The translations under genes and the position numbers were made by a program. Below the pieces are notes generated by a model. The model saw only the letters and a list, made by a program, of their open reading frames with translations. It ran no database searches and was not told the origin of the DNA. DNA of 20,486 nucleotides from Reticulitermes lucifugus (lineage: Eukaryota; Arthropoda; Insecta; Blattodea; Rhinotermitidae), in contig JAKCWW010000081.1 in NCBI GenBank assembly GCA_026260175.1, forward strand, positions 104,567-125,052, in the 5' to 3' direction. Positions 8,690-16,189 of the stretch are shown one piece after another. Numbering within the stretch: position 1 is the first letter of the stretch; the number at the start of each line of letters is the position of its first letter.

Positions 8690-9689
8690 AACCATCAGCT
8701 ACGTTGGAATATCCTATGCCAAGAAACAATATTTGTTTTTACTCGCTACTCGGGACAGAATGTGGCGGTAAGCGAGAAATTTTATTGGATTTCTCTCTAT
8801 TGCAGAAGTGCGCAAACTTTTTAAACGCCGGCTACTCACACACGAGCGATTTGACGAAGTGCCACAGAGGGTTTATAAACAATATTAATGTACTGAAGTA
8901 TCGACCTGTATTCCTGTTCGTATTTGTATTAGATTACGATGAACTGTGTAGCTTGTCTATTTGTATGGGGCTGATGCGCCTTAGAATCTCCAGGAACTCA
9001 AGGCTCCACAGGCAATTTAGGAAAGGGTCGAGGGTCCAGGATGCGCTCTACCAGGAGCGCACAGAGAATTTTTTATTCGGGGGGGGGGGTGGCTGACCCT
9101 GCTGCTATATAATTAATTTATGCTTACTTTAAAAATTATATTATAAAAATCATGTCGTAAGTATAACGTAACAAACACTGTTCACAACTGCATTTATATA
9201 CATACAAATATAACTACATGTTCCATGACTTAATCACAGTGTCCTATCTTCTTGTTTTTTTAATTGTTTGAATTTATTTTTCAATTGATTTCGGCAGAAG
9301 GGTAAAAAAGCTTTTCATATTGTATCTACAAAATCTTTGTTTTGTAAATTTCGGTTTTGGTGGTGACTGCAGCCCGGCAGCGCCCCCCCCCCTCCCGGGT
9401 GCGCCCTGCTGTCTGCTGCTGTAGTCCGTTTAGATTCAGAGTTATTTGTTAAAATATAAATCGTATAGAATTTGATAGAACTCATCGAACTTAGGATGGG
9501 CTCACATTAAGTTATTTGCTAAAATAAATGCGCATATAGGGGAATGTGTCCGTGTCTCGAGCGGGATTTGAACAGGCGATTTCAATGCTCAGGTGCCCTA
9601 AAAATTAAGAACCTTTTATAAAATTCTTTAGTTAAACAATTAAATACGCTTAGGTTTAGCACTGATCGTCCTAGGCCTACATTATAAAT
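8690..9689. other. Gene-less stretch with G and C tracts
   Basis: The frame at 8704-9096 (130 residues) has no recognisable domain and reads through the G tract into poly-glycine, so I do not call it a gene. Eleven G lie at 9079-9089 and ten C at 9383-9392. A reverse-strand GGTTCAAAT-like motif at 9567-9580 is too weak to call a tRNA-like head. Confidence 0.5.
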
Positions 9690-10500
9690 AGACTCCTGCG
9701 CGGATGCGGATATCTGCAAAATTATTTTCACGGCGGATAAGAAGTGTAGGCAAAAGCGGATTGGGGAAAAGTCTGCTTAAAAATAATATTAATTCCAGTC
9801 TTTTATTTTTCAGATGAAATCTTTGTATACTCGCGCCAAAAATATTGGGGGTTGAGAGTGTGTTATATTTAAAACTGTGCACGTGTTTGCTTACGTGTGT
9901 GTGTATGAGCACTTCGCATTTCAATGTCAACTGCACGACGCGTGATTCAAGACTGGCGTACCTGTTTCAGACCCAGCGCAATTTACATAATTTCCAGGAA
10001 AAATTATCTCCCGAAATAGACAAGAAAGCTGAAGATTAAACGTTTTATTTTATCATTTTAACGGCATTGTCGAGTTTACTGACGGATTCTGACTACAACA
10101 GCTTCTCTTCTTACGCAGTGCTTGGTGCAATGCTCTCATTGATAAATTATAATTGATGACTTTCTAAAGTGCAGGGAAGATATAAATTTAACTGAATTTT
10201 GATCCAACATTAATTTATAAAACAAACGATACTCTTTTGATACCTTTGGATGAGCTTTCTGCAAAACAACATTTTACTTGCGTTTCTTAATTTAAGTATG
10301 TATTACTTCTAATATGTTATTCCCACGTTGTGAAGCTTAAAATATATAGTGGTAATATTTGTGGATTAAATTTACACTGAACTTATTCCATTGTGAAAGA
10401 ATAGTCGCTGCTTTGACGTTTATAATAAATTACTATTTTATCCGTGAATGCGGATGCGGCTACTACTTCCCTAATCCGCACAGCAGTCTGCGTATAGAGA
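9690..10500. mobile_element. Candidate DNA element with GCGGAT end motifs
   Basis: Clusters of GCGGAT/ATCCGC appear only at two places about 750 bp apart: 9700-9711 (GCGGATGCGGAT), 9732-9739 and 9756-9772 on the left, and 10448-10479 on the right. GCGGATTGGGGAAAAGT (9756-9772) is the approximate reverse complement of ACTTCCCTAATCCGC (10465-10479). GC-rich repeats placed in inverted orientation near two ends of an AT-rich interval fit a non-autonomous hAT-type element. I could not find terminal repeats or a target duplication, and no transposase remains. Confidence 0.35.
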
Positions 10501-10989
10501 CACTAACAAGCATGACACAGACAGTGGTTATCTAAGCGTAAAGGCACATATAGCGGCTTTCGTACCGGTGATCCAGTGTTCAGACCTTCTAAGAAAGTAC
10601 AAACATCTTTAAAAATTCTGAAGTTAGAAGCGGTGTCACAAATCCCAGGTTGTCATTCCATATTTTAGAAAGCTTGTATTTGCAGCCGCTGTCTGAGGAA
10701 ATTATTTCCATCCGTGAAGGCGCAATATTTTGCAATAAATCACAGCTCAGCGCACACAAATAGATTGCAGACTGTGCGATAAGCTGTATGTGGTACAGAG
10801 TGCGTAACTAGGAAGAAGGAAATGACTCAGCTGTTATTTCCCTTTATAATGCCCTGATTGTGCTTGGAAAGTGTTCTGAATCAATCTGCAGCCGAAGACC
10901 ATGTTAGTCTTAATGCTGATAATAAGTCTATAGTCAGCCTAATTCTGCATATCAGTGAGGGAGGTAAGACTTGTACTGGATATGAATAT
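10501..10989. other. Gene-less stretch
   Basis: No coding region, RNA or repeat family is recognised. Confidence 0.5.
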
Positions 10990-11054
10990 GTAAAATTCCT
11001 TTAATCCGGCACCTATCCGGTCCCGTTGGTGCAGGATCAAAGGAATCTCAGTGT
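10990..11054. mobile_element. Pogo/Tigger-like terminal hairpin fragment
   Basis: TTCCTTTAATCCGGCACC (10996-11013) and GGTGCAGGATCAAAGGAA (11028-11045) are reverse complements at 16 of 18 positions. ATCTCAGTGTA follows. Hairpins of the form AAATCCGGCACC...GGTGCCGGATTA near a CAGTNTA end are, as I remember, typical of pogo-like Tc1/mariner termini. Only one end is seen here, so this is a solo terminus or fragment. Confidence 0.45.
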
Positions 11055-11230
11055 ACTTGGTAAAATATGAGCATTCAGTTGTATTTAAATGCAGTACATT
11101 TAGCACGGTGTGACGTTTTTACTACGAGTAGGCCCAGTGGCAGAATTGTGATAGGCAGTGAACGGGTAAGCAGTTTCATTCTTTTATGTGCTATACTCAT
11201 TCGCATAATTCTTCAGATAGTTTATGAATA
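11055..11230. other. Gene-less stretch
   Basis: Short stretch between two transposon remnants. The 60-residue frame at 11067-11249 runs into the next element and is not supported as a gene. Confidence 0.5.
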
Positions 11231-11464
11231 TAGAGACGTAGTTGCGTGAGGAGTGGTGCCGCCGCCCCGGGCGGCGAGTGGAAGGGGCGCCAAAATAGGC
11301 GCTAGTAAAGAAAATTGATTTCATGCCCTGAAGAAATTTTAAACTACTAAGCCAAATAAAAGGAAGTCAATAAATTATTGAGATTTTTTTACATTTATAA
11401 GTTCTGTCAGGGGCGGCCATAGTGATTAGCGCCCCAGGTGTCTTAAAACCTAGCTACGCCGCTG
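11231..11464. mobile_element. Probable hAT-type MITE
   Basis: The right end CTACGCCGCTG (11454-11464) is the reverse complement of CAGCGGCGTAG. The left end TAGAGACGTAG (11231-11241) matches that at 8 of 11 positions. The flanking 8-mers TATGAATA (11223-11230) and TATGTGTA (11465-11472) agree at 6 of 8, which fits a decayed 8-bp target duplication, the length hAT elements make. Subterminal GC-rich blocks (GGTGCCGCCGCCCCGGGC, GGGGCGCC on the left; GGGGCGGCC, GCGCCCC on the right) surround an AT-rich centre. No coding sequence is present. Confidence 0.6.
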
Positions 11465-12055
11465 TATGTGTACATCTGAAATGATAGGGTTTTATTTCGC
11501 TACGGCAATGAAAAAACAACCTTTCTTTAAATTCCTACACCGAAAGCCCCGAATTTCTCACCAGGAATTATAAACCACACTTACGGTAGGTGCTTACTGG
11601 GTTGTGTGCCTTGGTAATACCGAGAAAGCATTCAGTGGTGACAGTGTTATGTTATCCAGCACTACAGTAGCGGTTCGAAACCGCGAGTCACTGTAAATCC
11701 AGGACTAGCCATCACGTATTCGAAATTATGTTGGGTTCAATTTGGCAGCTATTTGGAATGGGACGGCACTGTAGCAGTTCTGGTGTTGCCAGATATTGAG
11801 GAGGCATAAGAACGTTGTGGGAACGTTAAATAGCTGTGGGGTTTTTCACTGAATCAGTAACGATCAAATTCATAAATACACCAACAAACATATCCTAGAC
11901 TGGGGCCCCCAAAGCGATAAGGCAAACAGCTGTATTCGAATCGACGTTTCTGACGTTCATACGCTCCCGCAACGTGTTAGCCGTTTGAATAGCCCTGTAG
12001 TTAATTGCTAAATAGCTCCATTTTTTGAAGTTGAAACTAAACATGGGCCTACTGT
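11465..12055. other. Gene-less stretch
   Basis: Unique-looking sequence with moderate GC. No exon, RNA or repeat is recognised. Confidence 0.5.
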
Positions 12056-12065
12056 CAGAGGAGCT

Positions 12066-12791
12066 CTAACTTTCCAAGAACTTAAGATCAGCTTAAAATT
12101 CTAGGCGCCAGAAAGTGACAAGCAGCAAGTTTCATGCCGAGGACCTACAAATATTAGGCGCTACCTTACAAATTTTATTTGCCTGGGCGACTGGCGGCCA
12201 AGACTTTGAGCACTTTTGCCTACTTTGTAGATACATCAACAGGTGTCTCGCAGACCGAGGTTTCCAAGGCATTACGGCAAACATAGTAGATAAAGAGTAA
12301 CATGGTATGCGTAAATGTAGCCCTGGCCGTTAATTCCGAGATTAGTTTTTGCGACTACTTCATGGCGGGCACAGGAAAAATTTTACACTTACATTTTCCT
12401 AGTACTACTACTACTAGTAATGCTACTAGTACTACTACTGCTACTGCTGCTGTTCTTGCTACTACTACAACGATTTTGATGGTAATATAATATTATTTAT
12501 TTTAGACGAACAAACTTTTATTAATGAATTAGCATTTACAAGTTCTCCTATATAAAAATTTCTTATCTATTTATTTTCAGTAACTCGCTTCCGATAATCA
12601 TCCAGTTTAACCATGCGAAGACAAGCTCATCTAAATTAGAGGCGCATAAATACTTGTTTGCAAATCGCCGTGGCGACTAAATTTTTTACATTGGCGCCTA
12701 CTATTTGTAAGTCCTGAGTATGGAATTTGTTTCATGTCACGCTTCTGGCGCTTCGAATTTTGAGGTGGCGCCCACAGTTTTAGAAAATTAG
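12066..12791. mobile_element. Long inverted-repeat (foldback) element
   Basis: The left arm (12066-12215) and right arm (about 12660-12791) are reverse complements over more than 100 bases with scattered changes. On the left one reads CTAACTTTCCAAG, AAAATTCTAGGCGCCAGAA, GTGACA, GACCTACAAATATTAGGCGC and TTGCCTGGGCGAC; the right arm carries the complement of each. GCGCC motifs recur in both arms. About 450 bases separate the arms and include a TAC microsatellite. The two open frames inside (12115-12300, 12302-12490) have no domain. The structure fits a non-autonomous DNA transposon with long terminal inverted repeats. I did not find a convincing target duplication. Confidence 0.7.
12402..12470 (+). 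repeat. TAC/CTG-type trinucleotide microsatellite
   Basis: Imperfect TAC repeats interspersed with TGC and AGT triplets lie between the arms of the inverted-repeat element. The resulting poly-Ser/Thr reading frame is an artefact. Confidence 0.85.
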
Positions 12792-12799
12792 TGCACTGC

Positions 12800-13464
12800 T
12801 AATCCCAATTATGTATCTATAAAAAAGTCAGTTCCTACGTTACAGAGAACACGCTCCTTCTGCCTTACAAAGACCAATCTGTCACTGTTGTTATAGGACA
12901 CAAGTCGGTGTTTATTGTGCGAATTGTATGAAGCACGTGACAAAATGCAGAATTTCTTAATGTTAGAACGGTTTTATGCGGGCGATTCCCGCTGGACTTT
13001 AAAACGGTTAGGCACGAACATCTTTGCAACATAAATTTCTTTATTATGTTCCTAGGGGCCGCTTGAAGAATGATTATCAGATTATTTCACGCTTTTCAGC
13101 TCGATACTTGAAAATTCTTCTCATACAGTGAGCACATTTTGTATGATAAAATCAACAGAGTGTACATTCATACTGACCACGGTCACACACTGTAGACCGC
13201 AAAATGTACACTACAATCTGAGAGGGCAGAACATTCGTCGCCCGTTTTGTAGTTGAACGTTACGACTGGTCGCCTGTACACTGACGGAGCTGCAGCAGTC
13301 TCTTGTCTTGGCGACACGTCAATTACGTTTCCCGTTACCTGGATGCGTCCTTGAGCATTATTAATTTGCTTATGTACAACATTCACATAGACTTCAAATT
13401 CCGGGAATGCCTACTCTTCATTTTAGATCTCGTATTCAGGGGGTACCGAGGGCGATTTCCACGG
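12800..13464. other. Gene-less stretch
   Basis: A minus-strand frame at 13183-13386 (67 residues) lies in a locally GC-richer patch but shows no known domain. Nothing else is recognised. Confidence 0.5.
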
Positions 13465-13532
13465 AAGTAAAGCTAACCACTCGCATGTAGTGAGCAGGTG
13501 AAACATGCGTGGAGCTATATCTCCACTCCCTC
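13465..13532 (+). repeat. SINE family A, 3' fragment of an old copy
   Basis: GTAAAGCTAACCACTCGC, ATGTAGTG and the palindrome GTGGAGCTATATCTCCAC (13509-13526) followed by TCCCTC match the end of the SINE A body. The young-type tail is absent, as in the other old copies. It lies about 85 bp upstream of a complete SINE A. Confidence 0.65.
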
Positions 13533-13610
13533 ATAACTTGGACAGGCACAACATTACCCCTTTAATTTAAATTTGTAAAGATTATTGTATAGAAAAATGT
13601 AATTGTAGCT

Positions 13611-13619
13611 TTGTTTTGT
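13611..13619 (+). repeat. Target-site duplication, left
   Basis: TTGTTTTGT, identical to 13914-13922, brackets the SINE A insertion. Confidence 0.9.
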
Positions 13620-13913
13620 GTGGGCCGGGATAGCGCAGTCGGTATAGGGACTCACTACGGGCTGGACGGTCCGGGGATCGAATCCCCGTGGAGGCGAGAT
13701 TTTCCTTACCCGTCCAGACCGGCCCTGGGGCCACCCAGCCTCCTATACAATGGGTCCCGAGTCTCTTTCTCGGGGATAAAGCGGCCGAGACGTAGAGTTG
13801 ACCACCCACCCTCATCTAGTGCCAGGGTTAAAGAAAGAGTAGAGCTATACCTCTACTCCCCCTCTGCGCCTTCATGGTCCGTTCTAGGGAGAACTTTATC
13901 TTTACCTTTTCCG
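13620..13913 (+). repeat. SINE family A, full-length young copy
   Basis: The intact tRNA-derived head has A box TAGCGCAGTCGG (13631-13642) and B box GGATCGAATCC (13675-13685). The body contains GAGATTTTCCTTACCCGTC, CCACCCAGCCTCCTATAC, GATAAAGCGGCCGAGACG and GACCACCCACCCTCATCTAG. The 3' palindrome GTAGAGCTATACCTCTAC is at 13839-13856, and the tail GTTCTAGGGAGAACTTTATC ends with TTTACC. The element is bounded by a perfect 9-bp target duplication, TTGTTTTGT at 13611-13619 and 13914-13922, which shows recent LINE-assisted retrotransposition. Frames across it (13582-13815 minus and 13611-13964 plus) are SINE by-products. It encodes no protein and would be transcribed by RNA polymerase III if active. 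Confidence 0.95.
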
Positions 13914-13922
13914 TTGTTTTGT
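13914..13922 (+). repeat. Target-site duplication, right
   Basis: TTGTTTTGT directly after the SINE A tail; perfect match to the left copy. Confidence 0.9.
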
Positions 13923-13971
13923 ATGGATGTTATTCTGTGTCGGTTATGCTGCAAAGGAGCATAGAATCAAC

Positions 13972-14180
13972 GTAATGAGGAGAAGAGTTGGAGTTAGAGG
14001 AGAGAGGAAATAACAGAAGACGAGAAAGCTCCAGAATGCAAAGTTTTATAATTTGTGCTATTCACCGAACATTATTAGGAACATCAAATCAGAAAGATGT
14101 GTTGGGCGAGACATGTAGCACAGATGGGAAGAATGAATACTGAATACATGGCTTTAATCGAAAGACCTGACCACTTGTGA
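13972..14180 (+). pseudogene. LINE reverse-transcriptase C-terminal remnant
   Basis: Translation gives RKLQNAKFYNLCYSPNII then RNIKS in one frame. After a one-base loss near 14090-14096 it gives KMCWARHVAQMGRM and EYMALIERPDH in the next frame. These follow the order of the C-terminal region of a common arthropod LINE reverse transcriptase, remembered as NLYSSPNIIR, RWAGHVARMG and YRVLVGKPEG. Upstream MRRRVGVRGERK and an in-frame stop complete the degraded match. Only this tail (about 60 codons) survives, so it is a dead 5'-truncated copy. It sits between a young SINE A and a SINE B. Confidence 0.75.
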
Positions 14181-14218
14181 AGCCTATGATAATATTGAAA
14201 TATAATACAATTAAGGAC

Positions 14219-14472
14219 CGATCCCGGTGGCCGCGTAGTATAAGGAGTAGGTCTGCGGCCGCTTGCTTGCTGGGATTGCGGGTTTGAATCCCGCCGGCGG
14301 CTTGGATGTCTGTCTGTTGTGAGCGTTATATATTGTCGGTAGAGATCTGCGTCTGGCCGATCCCTCGTCCAGAGGAAACCTACCGAATGTGTTGTGTCTG
14401 TGTGTGATCTCTAAACTTCAACAATGAGGCGGCCTAGGTCCGAGTATGGCTGTTGTACTACAAGAAAAAAAG
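14219..14472 (+). repeat. SINE family B, copy 2 (tRNA-derived)
   Basis: Starts CGATCCCGGTGGCCGCG and keeps a tRNA-like 5' part with GTAGTATAAGGAGTAGGTC as the A-box region and GGTTTGAATCC (14281-14291) as the B box. The body is colinear with the copy at 2781-3036: GGATGTCTGTCT, GAGCGTTATATATTGTCGG, GATCTGCGTCTGGCC, CTACCGAATGTG and GTGTGATCTCTAAA. It ends GGCTGTTGTACTACAAG followed by an A-rich tail (14462-14470). No clear target duplication was found. Confidence 0.85.
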
Positions 14473-14475
14473 TAA

Positions 14476-15660
14476 AGTGAAGGAAGTTTATCTCGTAGGG
14501 AGCGGTGTTAAAGAATGGATTGGATTCAGCTGGTTCAGGATAAATTGATGACTGACTGTTGAAAGTGATAATTTTCGGTTTCAAAAACAGCTAGGAGTTT
14601 TCTGAGCAGCTAAATGACCGTGGACGAAGGACTCTGCTCCAAATAATCAGGACAAACCTACTGCAGCTCTTTTGCATAACAGTTCTTGTCTTCAAGCTGC
14701 TGCTCAAAAGTCCTTAGGGTTGCCAGTAGGGTCGGGGTCATACAATTTCTTTTACTTGACTTTCGTTAGAAGACAGTTGTGTTTGCGGAATATTTCTTAG
14801 ACCCTAATAGTTGTCCCTGTCAGTATATTGTTTTGTTTGTGCTGTTGCGCATTTCATTGTTAGAAAGACCGCACCGAGGTCGCCAGATTTATTTGTGTGT
14901 TTGCAGCAGATTTCATGTGACAGCAGCAGGTCTGCTCAACCGCCCAATTAATTTGACTTCAGATGAATTTATCTACGACAGAACACAAAACTTTCGACCG
15001 CTTTTCATGCGACGTATTACACAATACCAGCAAATATTACAAGAACAGAAACCGTCCAGCAGTTTTGATCTCATTGTTACAAACACAATTAATTTACGCT
15101 TAGTAAAAGTTATACGAACATGTGGGAGAGAGAGGTGGGGTAAACAGACGACACTCTTTCAGTTGGAAGAAGTAAGAGCATTGAAGCCCGGATTTATCTA
15201 CATAATACAGAAATATTAATTTCCTACTTTACGATGTGCACTGTTCTTTTCATTAAAAAAACCAAAGAGATAAATGATAGTTGCTTTTTTTAAAATAATG
15301 CGAAAACCATACGTACACTCTGTAGGGAAGACGCAGATGCTTTTAGTATTAAAGCAAGAGGTACATGTAGTAAATGCTGGCATTTAAAATGTTAAATGGA
15401 AAGGGTTGGTCTCGGAATGCCAGCAAACAAGCGTATCAAGTAGGCCTACTTGTAGCTACATGAGTACTTTACACGGAGTGCATAATTTACAGTACAGTGG
15501 TGGCTTCGTTCCTCTCCATCCGCACATTTTAACTTTAAAACCCCGTCAGCGAATTTCGACAAAGTTTTACAATTTTACTCCAAAATATCGGACGAGGATT
15601 CAATTTTGTTCTTACATTACGCGAAGACCAAATCGGAGTTAAGACCAAAACGATTTTAAA
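14476..15660. other. Mostly featureless; holds the longest unexplained open frame
   Basis: A frame open from 14770 to a TAA at 15217-15219 (about 149 codons) begins directly after TTTCGTTAG, a plausible 3' splice site with an upstream pyrimidine tract. ATTAAA occurs at 15252-15257. The translation contains FDLIVTNTINLRLVKVIRT but no domain I recognise. Amino-acid composition is not obviously protein-like, and no partner exon is apparent. I do not call it a gene; it could be a chance frame or a decayed transposon piece. The rest is unremarkable. Confidence 0.4.
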
Positions 15661-15882
15661 GGTTGCTTTCTTCTGGGATGTGACGCCGTGTAGCTTGGTA
15701 CGTAATTAGGCCACACCAGCATTTTGGAGGAATCTGTTACCCCATTTTCAGTGTTGTGTGGGTCTTTTTCAAGGAAAATAGAAAATAGCATAACCACATC
15801 TGTGAAGCACAGTATTTCCAAGGAAACTGATAGTAGCAAAAATAATCAAAATTTTCACGCATTGTCTGGAAACTGAAATGGA
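15661..15882. repeat. Foldback element F, copy 3
   Basis: The left arm reads on the minus strand as YTASHPRRKQP, matching the pattern in copy 2, with CTTCTGGGATGTGACGCCG at 15670-15688 and CCATTTTCAGTGTTG near 15742. A much weaker right arm (about 15796-15882) includes CTGTGAAGCACAG, TTTCCAAGGAAACTGATAG and TTCACGCATTGTCTGG, which read as the complementary partner. The hammerhead-like core is degraded here. Confidence 0.55.
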
Positions 15883-16099
15883 ATCTGGGCGTAAGTGAAA
15901 ATGTTAGAAACACCATGCAATATTTGGAAATGTAAGAGGTTTTCTCTGAGCATAATAATCACAGTGTTTAAGGTGTGTGGGAGCTATAAGAACGGTCAGA
16001 TCTCTGCCATTCTTAGCCATTATATGGGGAATAATGGTCTTGTTATCAATTGGCTAAGAGGCGGATTTGGTCCCATAGGTTGCCTGCATTTGATTGTGA
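15883..16099. other. Gene-less stretch
   Basis: Nothing recognisable apart from sequence leading into the tRNA-like region that follows. Confidence 0.45.
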
Positions 16100-16180
16100 C
16101 GTCAAAATCCCTACACCAATGCCGAGATTTGAATCCTGCTTGTCAAGTCACGCTACTGTATCAGCAGCTACCGTGGTTTC
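16100..16180 (-). repeat. Possible third tRNA-headed SINE (head region)
   Basis: On the minus strand GTAGCTGCTGATACAGTAGCG (16171-16151; only a loose A-box match) is followed about 13 bases later by CAGGATTCAAATCTC (16138-16124; B-box-like). The order and orientation suit a tRNA-derived promoter, but there is no second copy in the window and the acceptor stem is not recognisable. It could also be a decayed tRNA pseudogene. Confidence 0.35.
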
Positions 16181-16189
16181 CTCTTTACT

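Noticed and set aside
8704..9096. 130-residue frame as a gene
   Set aside because: No domain, begins at a GTTGGAATA-type context without ATG at its open end, and reads into the G tract as poly-glycine.
9560..9605. tRNA-like head on the minus strand (TTCAAATCCCGC)
   Set aside because: Only a B-box-like motif; no A box at the proper distance.
12302..12490. Ser/Thr-rich small protein
   Set aside because: The composition comes from a TAC/CTG microsatellite inside a foldback element.
13611..13964. 117-residue frame as a protein
   Set aside because: It is the translation of a SINE A with target duplication and RNA polymerase III boxes.
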